From Hydrogenobaculum sp. Y04AAS1 (GTDB lineage: Bacteria; Aquificota; Aquificia; Aquificales; Aquificaceae): a stretch of DNA of 64,000 nt. The DNA is taken from the NCBI RefSeq assembly GCF_000020785.1, contig NC_011126.1:930001-994000 (forward strand). Direction: 5' to 3'. The position numbers and the translations under genes were made by a program. This document shows positions 1-6,441 of this stretch, in pieces (the first letter of the stretch is position 1; every line of letters begins with the position of its first letter). The notes under the pieces are model-generated. The model was not told where the DNA came from. It ran no database searches and saw only the letters and a list, made by a program, of their open reading frames with translations.

Positions 1-270
1 GAAGCCTACTACAACAGAGTAGATCTGAAAGTAGAAGAACATATAAAAGATAGGCTAAAAAATCTTATCAAAAATCCACCTGATACATTAGATGGCATAA
101 AAGTACAAAAAGTAAACACAAAAGATGGATTAAAACTCATATTTGAAGATGATTCATGGGTAATGTTGAGAGCCTCAGGCACAGAACCTCTTATTAGAAT
201 ATACGCAGAAGCTTCTTCAAAAGATTTGCTAAATACCTTGCTTTTAAAAGCTCAAAAACTAGTATCGTAA
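1..270 (+). CDS. Phosphohexomutase (phosphoglucomutase/phosphomannomutase type), C-terminal 89 residues
   Basis: The gene is open at the left window edge, so only its C-terminal domain is visible. The motif R-x-SGTEP-x-IR at visible residues 57-66 is the phosphate-binding loop of domain 4 in alpha-D-phosphohexomutases, which move phosphate between C1 and C6 of sugar phosphates. The fragment fits the phosphoglucomutase/phosphomannomutase branch better than GlmM, but the substrate cannot be decided without the N-terminal active-site serine and the metal and sugar loops. It ends at TAA 268-270, eight bases before the next gene on the same strand, so the two are probably co-transcribed. Confidence 0.85.
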   Translation, partial: EAYYNRVDLKVEEHIKDRLKNLIKNPPDTLDGIKVQKVNTKDGLKLIFEDDSWVMLRASGTEPLIRIYAEASSKDLLNTLLLKAQKLVS

Positions 271-278
271 AAAGAAAG

Positions 279-866
279 ATGGAAAAAGAGAAACTGGTTA
301 TCTTCATAGATGGTTCAAATGTATTTCATGGATTGAAAAATGAAACCTTCAGATTAGATTACTTAAAGCTAATAGAATTTTTAACAGGCGATAGATATTT
401 GGTAAGAGCATATTTTTATTCTGCACTTCCAAGCGACAAAGATGTAGATAAGCAATCAAAAGAAGGTTTTAACAAACAAAAAAAGTTCTTGGAAGATTTG
501 GCTTTTATGGGAATCAAAGTAAAGCTTGCAAAATTAAGAAAACTACCAGATGGTAATTTTTTAGAAAAAGAAGTAGATATAATGTTAGCCACAGATATGC
601 TATCTTTAGCCTATAAAAATGCTTACGATTCATGTGTACTTGTAAGTGGAGATAGCGATTTTTCATACACAGTAGAAGCGGTACAATTCTTAGGTAAAAG
701 AGTAGAGAATGCCACATTCAAAAAAACATCTTCATACTCTTTGAGAAGACTTTGTGATAAATTTATATATCTTGATGATCATCTAGACAAATTCTTACTA
801 AAACCAAAAGAACCCACCGTATGGGACAAAATTAAAAATGTTTTCAAAATCAACATTGTAAATTAA
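279..866 (+). CDS. NYN-domain (LabA/DUF88-like, PIN-fold) putative ribonuclease
   Basis: The 195-residue protein opens with VIFIDGSN (Asp11, Asn14), the signature of NYN domains, a PIN-like fold that binds metal through clustered acidic residues. Further acidic positions are Asp100 and Asp106 and the motif SGDSDF with Asp125 and Asp127, as in LabA/DUF88 proteins. A C-terminal tail of about 25 residues is basic and amphipathic. By family it is a predicted RNase or RNA-binding protein of unknown substrate. It follows the mutase gene by 8 bp. A second PIN-fold gene, the RNase P at 1336, lies only 470 bp downstream. Confidence 0.85.
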   Translation: MEKEKLVIFIDGSNVFHGLKNETFRLDYLKLIEFLTGDRYLVRAYFYSALPSDKDVDKQSKEGFNKQKKFLEDLAFMGIKVKLAKLRKLPDGNFLEKEVDIMLATDMLSLAYKNAYDSCVLVSGDSDFSYTVEAVQFLGKRVENATFKKTSSYSLRRLCDKFIYLDDHLDKFLLKPKEPTVWDKIKNVFKINIVN

Positions 867-869
867 ATC

Positions 870-898
870 TTGAAAATTTTATAAAATTGCTTTATAAT
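870..898 (+). promoter_or_regulatory. Sigma70-type promoter for the Ser-rich lipoprotein gene
   Basis: TTGAAA at 870-875 and TATAAT at 893-898 are separated by 17 bp, an almost ideal housekeeping promoter. It starts inside the four bases after the NYN stop codon. A strong AGGAGG Shine-Dalgarno sequence follows before the ATG at 930, giving a leader of about 25 nt. Confidence 0.8.
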
Positions 899-929
899 AT
901 AATTATACTTTTTTTAAAGGAGGAGTAAG

Positions 930-1271
930 ATGAAAAAGTTACTCATCATAGCAGCCGCAGGCTTGGCACTTGTTGCTTGCTCAAAGCAACAATCCGCTGA
1001 ACAAAGCAGCGGTAGCGAAAACGCACCAGCAGCTACCCAAAACGCAGCACCACCACCACCAACACCAGCAACGCCAGAAGCTGGTTCTTCATCTTCAAGT
1101 TCTTCAAACAACGGATCAGCTACTACACCATCATCTGGTTCTTCAAGCTCTACAAGCAATGGCGCCAATGCTTCGTCATCAAACTCAAACAGCTCAAGCT
1201 CCAACAGCTCAAATTCATCTTCAACACCAGCTCCAGCACCAGCAGCTCCATCTGGCTCAAACGGTCAATAA
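930..1271 (+). CDS. Low-complexity Ser/Asn/Pro/Ala-rich lipoprotein
   Basis: The 113-residue precursor has a short basic N-terminus, a hydrophobic core and the lipobox LVAC with Cys17, so it should be lipidated and anchored in the envelope. After the cysteine the mature part is almost wholly Ser, Asn, Ala, Pro, Gly and Gln, with a Pro run near residues 47-50, Ser runs near 59-80 and 100-120, and another Ala-Pro stretch at the end. No globular domain is visible. It may be an extended spacer or surface coat. It has its own promoter and terminator, so it is a single-gene unit. The sequence is GC-richer than its neighbours because of the TCA/AGC/CCA codons. Confidence 0.8.
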   Translation: MKKLLIIAAAGLALVACSKQQSAEQSSGSENAPAATQNAAPPPPTPATPEAGSSSSSSSNNGSATTPSSGSSSSTSNGANASSSNSNSSSSNSSNSSSTPAPAPAAPSGSNGQ

Positions 1272-1283
1272 CAAAGGTTTAGT

Positions 1284-1309
1284 GCCCCCAAGTTTAATGG
1301 GGGCTTTTT
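1284..1309 (+). terminator. Rho-independent terminator after the lipoprotein gene
   Basis: A 6-bp stem (GCCCCC 1284-1289, GGGGGC 1299-1304) closes a 9-nt loop and is followed by five T (1305-1309). It lies 12 bp after the lipoprotein stop codon. Confidence 0.85.
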
Positions 1310-1320
1310 GGTTAACTTTA

Positions 1321-1329
1321 TGATAAAAT
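1321..1329 (+). promoter_or_regulatory. Extended -10 element (TGA-TAAAAT) directly before the RNase P gene
   Basis: TG at 1321-1322 and TAAAAT at 1324-1329 form an extended -10. Only 6 nt separate it from the ATG at 1336, so transcription would begin at or next to the A of ATG. There is no Shine-Dalgarno sequence. A leaderless mRNA is inferred. Confidence 0.6.
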
Positions 1330-1335
1330 ATATTA

Positions 1336-1896
1336 ATGCAAGATAATGTAATAATAGATACAAGTATATTTACAAATCCAAATATCTACAAAAGCATATC
1401 CTTAGAGCAACCCATAGACGCCATAGAAGCTTTTATCGGCTTAACCCATAAAAGCAGTAAAAAAATATATATGCCTAGGACAGTTTATATAGAGCTATGC
1501 AAGGTTGTGGATTTAGAATCAATAAAAAGCAGATTTGAATCTAGCATCATTATAAAATCCCCAAACAGATGCAACATTACCATAAACGCTTTGGCGTTGT
1601 TTGATTTTGTAGAGGATATGCGTATAAGAATAAACAAAGGCTTAAGAATAGCCGAAGAATTTGCCAGAGATAAAACACAAGATATACAAAATACTATATC
1701 AAAGCTAAGGGAAAAGTACAAAGAGGCTCTAAGACAAGGTACATTAGATAGCAAAGAAGACGTGGATGTTATATTGCTTGCTTTAGAACTAAACGGCGTT
1801 ATATTATCTGGGGATGAAGGCATAAACAGCTGGGCAGACAAATTTGGCATAAGAACAGTAAATCCGCTTTTTATACAAGAGTTTTTGAGCTTTTAG
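1336..1896 (+). CDS. RNA-free (protein-only) ribonuclease P, HARP family
   Basis: The 186-residue PIN-domain protein starts with VIIDTSIFTNP (Asp8) and carries the acidic cluster Asp138, Asp142, Asp144 and Asp160, spaced as in the Aquifex HARP RNase P (Aq_880). That is the minimal protein-only enzyme that cuts the 5' leader from pre-tRNAs without an RNA subunit. The residues between about 80 and 135 form the helical insertion used for oligomerisation and tRNA-elbow contact in that family. Older annotation calls the family 'RNA ligase partner' or UPF0278. The length matches (Aquifex about 190). It stands alone after a terminator with its own close -10 element. Family assignment is from memory of motifs, not a search. 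Confidence 0.85.
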   Translation: MQDNVIIDTSIFTNPNIYKSISLEQPIDAIEAFIGLTHKSSKKIYMPRTVYIELCKVVDLESIKSRFESSIIIKSPNRCNITINALALFDFVEDMRIRINKGLRIAEEFARDKTQDIQNTISKLREKYKEALRQGTLDSKEDVDVILLALELNGVILSGDEGINSWADKFGIRTVNPLFIQEFLSF

Positions 1897-1927
1897 TATA
1901 TAATAGATAATAATTAAGGAGGTTTAT

Positions 1928-2305
1928 ATGAAGTTAAAAAGAATAGCTATTGCTTTGGCAGCTTGGACGATGTTCTACAACGTATCGCCAGCCATGGCTT
2001 CTTTCATAAGTTCAAAAGCCCCCATACAAGAAAACTCACAAAAAAGTGAGTACATAAAAGAGATACAAAAAGCTCTTGAGAGTAAAATAGTAGCCCAAAA
2101 GCTAAAAGAATACGGCATGAACCCTAAAGAAGTTAAAGAAAAACTGAAATCCATGAATGAAGAACAGCTAAGGCTTTTGGCAAACGCTTCAAAAAAGTTA
2201 AATGCTGGTGGTGATGCATTGGGACTTGCAATAGCGGTGCTTGTTATAGTATTGCTAGTGGTATTGATACTAAGACTTACCGGTAAAGAGGTGATTATAA
2301 GATAA
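1928..2305 (+). CDS. PA2779-like small membrane protein
   Basis: The 125-residue protein has an N-terminal signal-like segment (residues 1-24), a charged helical middle (about 36-85) and a C-terminal membrane helix (about 97-117) introduced by GGDALG. That arrangement, with the Gly-Gly-Asp-Ala-Leu-Gly lead-in and a Val/Leu-rich helix, is typical of the PA2779 family (DUF6627), whose function is unknown and which sits next to a PA2778 cysteine-peptidase-like gene. The same pairing is seen here. A strong AAGGAGG precedes the ATG. Its stop codon TAA (2303-2305) overlaps the presumed AUA start of the next gene. Confidence 0.8.
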   Translation: MKLKRIAIALAAWTMFYNVSPAMASFISSKAPIQENSQKSEYIKEIQKALESKIVAQKLKEYGMNPKEVKEKLKSMNEEQLRLLANASKKLNAGGDALGLAIAVLVIVLLVVLILRLTGKEVIIR

Positions 2306-2805
2306 AACGTTTCATTTTTACAACAACCTTTATTATCTTTTTATCTTACGGGGGGCAGTTTTGCTCCCATCTCAACGTAGCATTTATAAAACAAAAAGAG
2401 AATCTTTGCGGTCCTGTGGCAGTGGAAGAGATTCTCATGTTTTATAAAGATAAAAAGCCTTTCAACAGCGTAATAAAAGCTGTATACACACCTTCTATAG
2501 AGGAAAGCCTTATAACAGACATACAAGATTATTTCCAGAAAGAAGGTTTTAAAACTAAGTATATAAGAAGCGTAAACTCTATAAAGCACCAAATAAAAAA
2601 ATGTAGGCCTGTTATAGCCCTTTTAGATATGGGAAATTTTCTCGTATCAATACCACATTACGTAGTGATAACTGGTTTTAATGAAAAAGGGTTTTTTATG
2701 AACGACGGCTACAAAAAAGATAGGTTTATGAGTTTTAAAGATTTTAAAAAGAGATTTAAAAACATGGGGAATGTAGCATTGGTGGCTTACAAAGAAAATA
2801 AATAA
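2302..2805 (+). CDS. PA2778-like secreted C39 cysteine-peptidase-fold protein, probable AUA start
   Basis: The open frame runs from a stop at 2284-2286 to TAA 2803-2805. It encodes a signal-peptide-like segment (KRF then a hydrophobic stretch) and a C39-like core: ENLCGPVAVEE with the catalytic Cys (codon 2407-2409), SIPHYVVITGF with the His, and MNDGY with the Asp. No ATG, GTG or TTG occurs in frame before the Cys codon. The first GTG (2416) would remove both Cys and signal. ATA at 2302 overlaps the upstream stop as ATAA and is preceded by a very strong Shine-Dalgarno match (GAGGTGAT, 2288-2295). At about 167 residues it lacks the C-terminal TPR region of longer PA2778 proteins. Family function is unknown. 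Confidence 0.75.
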   Translation: MKRFIFTTTFIIFLSYGGQFCSHLNVAFIKQKENLCGPVAVEEILMFYKDKKPFNSVIKAVYTPSIEESLITDIQDYFQKEGFKTKYIRSVNSIKHQIKKCRPVIALLDMGNFLVSIPHYVVITGFNEKGFFMNDGYKKDRFMSFKDFKKRFKNMGNVALVAYKENK

Positions 2806-2811
2806 GTTGTA

Positions 2812-2820
2812 TGCTAAAAT
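2812..2820 (+). promoter_or_regulatory. Extended -10 element (TGC-TAAAAT) before lysS
   Basis: TGC 2812-2814 and TAAAAT 2815-2820 end 9 nt before the lysS ATG. There is no Shine-Dalgarno sequence in the gap, so a leader of 0-3 nt is likely. Confidence 0.5.
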
Positions 2821-2829
2821 AATTTCACT

Positions 2830-4539
2830 ATGGAAGAATTTAGGAAAAAAAAGTTAGAAGAGCTTGCTAAAAGCCAAAAACACGTCTACAAATATGAATT
2901 TGAAAGCCCTTACTTTATTCACGATATAAGAGAGAAATACGAAAAAGAACCAAGAAAAGATAAAATTGTTGTAAAAGCCACCATCAAAAGAGTTTCAAAA
3001 GTAGAAGAGGGTTTTGTTTTAAGAATGACTTCAGAAAGTGGCGTTGAAATGCTTGCATATACAAAAGAGACTTTCGAGCCAAACAAAGCTTACAACATAG
3101 AAGGTGTCCTATCAAGGGTAGAAGAAAAATTGAGCCTAATAGATGCAAAACCCACAGAAGAAACTCCCACCACAAGCATAGATGATATTAAAAAAGAGCA
3201 CGATTTAGATCCGAACTTTGAAGATATATCGATAGCTGGAAGGCTTGTGGCCTTGAGAAGCATGGGTAAGGCCATATTTGGACATATACAAGATTTTACT
3301 GGGAAATTACAGATATATATTAAAAAAGATATAGTAGGAGATGAGAAGTTTAAATTTGTAGAAGATTATATAGATGTAGGAGATATAATAGGCATAAAAG
3401 GAAAACTGTTTAGAACGCATACCGGAGAGCTCACCGTAGAAGTTTTTGATATTGAGCTTTTAACAAAAGCCCTAAACAACATGCCAGAAAAATGGCATGG
3501 AATAAAAGATATAGAAATAAAGTATAGACAAAGATATTTAGATTTAATAGCCAACGAAAGCTCTAGAAAGGTCTTTACTTTGAGATCAAAGATTATAAAA
3601 GCCCTTAGAGATTTCTTTGATAAAAACAAGTTCATGGAAGTAGAAACACCAATTCTTCAGCCAATAGCATCAGGAGCTACCGCAAGGCCTTTTGTTACAT
3701 ATCACAACTATTTAGAATCTGAGCTTTACCTTAGGATAGCACCAGAGCTTTATCTAAAAAAACTAATAGTGGGCGGTATACCAAGGGTATATGAGATTGG
3801 TAAAAACTTCAGAAACGAAGGCGTAGACACTACGCACAACCCAGAGTTTACCATGGTAGAATTTTACGCTGCTTATTGGGATTATAAAAAACTCATCAAG
3901 TTTACCGAAGAGCTGTTTGACTATCTCACAGATATTACCGGTATCAAAAGCATAGAAACTCAAAATGGTGTTATAAACTTAAAGCCTCCTTTCAGAGTAG
4001 CTAAGTTTTTTGAGCTTTTAGAAGAAAAAACATCAAAAGATAAAAGTTTTTTCCTACACCATGAAGAAGAATTGAAGAAGTTTGCCAACGAGCTTGGCAT
4101 ACCAAAAGCTTATACTTTAACAAAACCAAAGCTTATAGAAAAAGTATTTGAATATACAGTAGAAGACGAGCTTATCCAACCTACTTTCATCATAGATTTC
4201 CCGAAAATGCTGTCCCCACTTGCTAAAACCCACAGAGATGACGATGAGTTGGTGGAACGTTTTGAGCTTTATATAAACAAAAAAGAAATAGCAAATGCAT
4301 ACTCAGAGTTAAACGACCCCGAAGACCAAGCCAAGAGGTTTTTAGAACAAAAGCTTCAAAAAGCCACCGGTGACGAAGAAGCTATGGAAACTGATGATGA
4401 TTTTGTAGAGGCTCTTAGATACGGTATGCCACCCACAGCCGGTGAAGGAATAGGGATAGATAGACTCGTAATGCTCTTTGCAAACGTAGACTCCATAAGG
4501 GATGTGATACTTTTCCCAGCCAACAGAAAGCTAGAATAA
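2830..4539 (+). CDS. lysS: Lysyl-tRNA synthetase, class II
   Basis: The enzyme charges tRNA-Lys. The OB-fold anticodon-binding domain starts at about residue 133 (ISIAGRL), motif 2 is seen in the EIGKNFRNEG stretch, and motif 3 is GEGIGIDR near the C-terminus. At 569 residues it is longer than the usual 490-510. The extra length is at the N-terminus, where residues about 44-110 form a separate beta-rich segment that looks like a second small OB-like domain. Aquifex LysRS is also long. It stands before bioB with a 66-bp gap. Confidence 0.95.
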   Translation: MEEFRKKKLEELAKSQKHVYKYEFESPYFIHDIREKYEKEPRKDKIVVKATIKRVSKVEEGFVLRMTSESGVEMLAYTKETFEPNKAYNIEGVLSRVEEKLSLIDAKPTEETPTTSIDDIKKEHDLDPNFEDISIAGRLVALRSMGKAIFGHIQDFTGKLQIYIKKDIVGDEKFKFVEDYIDVGDIIGIKGKLFRTHTGELTVEVFDIELLTKALNNMPEKWHGIKDIEIKYRQRYLDLIANESSRKVFTLRSKIIKALRDFFDKNKFMEVETPILQPIASGATARPFVTYHNYLESELYLRIAPELYLKKLIVGGIPRVYEIGKNFRNEGVDTTHNPEFTMVEFYAAYWDYKKLIKFTEELFDYLTDITGIKSIETQNGVINLKPPFRVAKFFELLEEKTSKDKSFFLHHEEELKKFANELGIPKAYTLTKPKLIEKVFEYTVEDELIQPTFIIDFPKMLSPLAKTHRDDDELVERFELYINKKEIANAYSELNDPEDQAKRFLEQKLQKATGDEEAMETDDDFVEALRYGMPPTAGEGIGIDRLVMLFANVDSIRDVILFPANRKLE

Positions 4540-4548
4540 CAAATATCA

Positions 4549-4576
4549 TTGAAATATTGAAATTTTATTGTATGTT
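4549..4576 (+). promoter_or_regulatory. Probable promoter of bioB
   Basis: TTGAAA (4549-4554), a 16-bp spacer and TATGTT (4571-4576) lie in the 66-bp lysS-bioB gap. An AAGGAG Shine-Dalgarno sequence follows before the ATG at 4606. The -10 is imperfect. Confidence 0.5.
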
Positions 4577-4605
4577 TTTAAAACAACTACTTAAAGGAGT
4601 TTGGC

Positions 4606-5601
4606 ATGGAACAAGTTTTTTTTGATATATATCAAAAGGCAAAAAACGACGAGATCTCAAAAGAAGAGGCTTTGTTTATACTAAAAGCCGAAGACAAGTA
4701 TATACCACTTATAGTATATTTGACTTCTAAACTAAAGGATGAGTTTTTTGATTCTCAAAAGTTTGAATTCTGCTCTATCATAAATGCAAAAAGTGGTGCT
4801 TGTTCAGAAGATTGTAAATTTTGCGCTCAATCTAAATTTTATAAGACGCCAATCAACATATACAAGTTAGTGGACAAAGAAGAGTTAGTAGAAGGCGCTA
4901 TAAGGGGTGTAGAGTTTGGAGCAAATAGATATTGCATGGTTTTAAGCTCAAGAGCTGCTTCTGATGAAGAGGTAGAAAAGCTTTGCGAGGCTGTACAAGA
5001 AATAAAAGCTCAAAACATACCTATAAACGTATGTGTATCTGCCGGGACCATAGGGCTTGAAAGTCTATTAAAACTAAAAGAAGCTGGTGTAACAAGGATA
5101 AATCACAATCTAGAAACTTCCGAAAACTACTTTCCCAACATAGTTTCTACGCATACTTGGAAAGAAAGGTTAGAAACCATAAAAAACGTTCAAAAAGCTG
5201 GTCTTTCCACGTGTAGCGGGGTTATATTTGGACTTGGAGAAACAGATGAAGATAGAGTAGACCTGGCTTTCGTTTATAAAGAGCTTGGCGTAGATTCAAT
5301 ACCCTTAAACTTTCTTATGCCTATACCAAACACACCTTTAGAAAACAACAAACCTTTAAGAGCTTTAGATGCTCTTAAAATAATAGCCATGTTTAGATTT
5401 ATAAACAAAAGTGCCGAGTTAAGGCTTTGTGGTGGCAGAGAACAAACTCTAGGTGATTTTCATGGTATGGCAGCTTTTATGACAAACGCACTGATGGCAG
5501 GTGGATATCTAACAAGAGCTGGAAGAGATATCAAAAAAGATTACAAGATGCTTGAAGATATGAATTTAGAAAGACTTACATCAGAAGAAGTGTGCAAATA
5601 G
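4606..5601 (+). CDS. bioB: Biotin synthase (radical SAM)
   Basis: BioB inserts sulfur into dethiobiotin in the last step of biotin synthesis. The radical-SAM cluster motif CxxxCxxC is at Cys66, Cys70 and Cys73 in the stretch SGACSEDCKFC. The downstream conserved pieces NHNLETS, CSGVIFGLGE and CGGREQTLGD are characteristic of BioB and include ligands of the second Fe-S cluster. The 331-residue length is normal. No other bio gene is nearby. Its last 10 bases overlap the GTG start of the next gene, so the two are translationally coupled. Confidence 0.95.
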   Translation: MEQVFFDIYQKAKNDEISKEEALFILKAEDKYIPLIVYLTSKLKDEFFDSQKFEFCSIINAKSGACSEDCKFCAQSKFYKTPINIYKLVDKEELVEGAIRGVEFGANRYCMVLSSRAASDEEVEKLCEAVQEIKAQNIPINVCVSAGTIGLESLLKLKEAGVTRINHNLETSENYFPNIVSTHTWKERLETIKNVQKAGLSTCSGVIFGLGETDEDRVDLAFVYKELGVDSIPLNFLMPIPNTPLENNKPLRALDALKIIAMFRFINKSAELRLCGGREQTLGDFHGMAAFMTNALMAGGYLTRAGRDIKKDYKMLEDMNLERLTSEEVCK

Positions 5602-6035
5602 AGTATATAGAACAAAAGCTTTTAGAACTTTGCAAAGAAGCTATAGCCCAAGATAGAATACCAGTAAGTGCCTTAGTTACAAAAAATGATGAAATAGTAT
5701 CTTGGGCTTTTAACGGCATAAAAAGTATAGAGCATGCAGAAATACTGGCTATAGAAAAAGCAATGAATGTATTAAATACAAAAAGGCTTGATGGATGCGA
5801 TATTTATGTAAGCTTAGAACCTTGCCCCATGTGCACTTACGCCATAAGCTTGGCTAGGATAGAAAAAGTGTATTTCTTTTCCTTGGATGATAAAAATGGG
5901 GCTATTTTAAGCAACGCAAACATAATTGATAAATTTGAACTTAAGTTAAAGTGGGAATATAAGAAAAATGCTGATTTTGAGAATATGTTAAAAGGTTATT
6001 TCAAAAACAAAAGATGTTTAACTGTGCTAAAATAA
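5592..6035 (+). CDS. tadA: tRNA adenosine deaminase-like zinc deaminase
   Basis: A 147-residue cytidine/deoxycytidylate deaminase fold with the zinc site HAE (His48, Glu50) and PCPMC (Cys78, Cys81). The surrounding sequence, with N41 before HAE and the Cys-Thr after PCPM, matches TadA, which converts A34 of tRNA-Arg(ACG) to inosine. Nucleobase deaminases of the same fold are the main alternative. The start is a GTG inside the bioB 3' end. A second GTG two bases earlier is out of frame. Confidence 0.8.
   Translation: MQIEYIEQKLLELCKEAIAQDRIPVSALVTKNDEIVSWAFNGIKSIEHAEILAIEKAMNVLNTKRLDGCDIYVSLEPCPMCTYAISLARIEKVYFFSLDDKNGAILSNANIIDKFELKLKWEYKKNADFENMLKGYFKNKRCLTVLK
6025..6033 (+). promoter_or_regulatory. 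Extended -10 element (TGC-TAAAAT) before yjbQ
   Basis: TGC 6025-6027 and TAAAAT 6028-6033 overlap the tadA stop codon and end 6 nt before the ATG at 6040. No Shine-Dalgarno sequence is present. Confidence 0.45.
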
Positions 6036-6039
6036 AACT

Positions 6040-6441
6040 ATGACAGAGAGAATCAAAGTAAAAACAGCAAAGCATACCTCGGTAGTAAATATAACCCAAA
6101 GGATAAGAGAGATTGTAGAGGCCTCTTCCGTAGACAATGGACTTTGCATAGTGTATGTGCCTCATACTACTGCGGCGGTGTTTATTAACGAAGGGGCAGA
6201 CCCTGATGTTGTAAAAGATATATTAAACACACTGGATAGACTAATACCTTGGACAAACGGCTATTATCATATGGAAGGGAACGCCGCAGCTCACATTAAA
6301 TCTTCTATCATAGGAAATTCACGAATAATACCTATATTAGAGGGAAGGCTTATGTTGGGAAAATGGGAAGCTGTATTTTTAGCAGAATTTGACGGACCAA
6401 GGGAAAGAGAAGTGATTGTAAGTATAGTGAGGTCTTCATGA
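6040..6441 (+). CDS. yjbQ: YjbQ family protein (UPF0047)
   Basis: The 133-residue protein matches the YjbQ/UPF0047 family over its full length. It has VYVPHTTAAVFINEGADP in the first half, H-x-EGN-x-AAHIK in the middle (H97 region) and GRLMLGKWEAVFLAEFDGPR near the end. Conserved His and Glu residues line a putative metal-binding pocket. Some members have weak thiamine-phosphate synthase activity, but the real role is not settled. Its stop overlaps the rseP start as ATGA (6438-6441), so it is coupled to rseP. Confidence 0.9.
   Translation: MTERIKVKTAKHTSVVNITQRIREIVEASSVDNGLCIVYVPHTTAAVFINEGADPDVVKDILNTLDRLIPWTNGYYHMEGNAAAHIKSSIIGNSRIIPILEGRLMLGKWEAVFLAEFDGPREREVIVSIVRSS

Noticed and set aside
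914-1323. Long open frames on both strands across the Ser-rich lipoprotein (minus 914-1204, plus 970-1323)
   Set aside because: They arise from the repeated CA/TC/AG triplets of the lipoprotein. They lack a ribosome site and start mostly within it.
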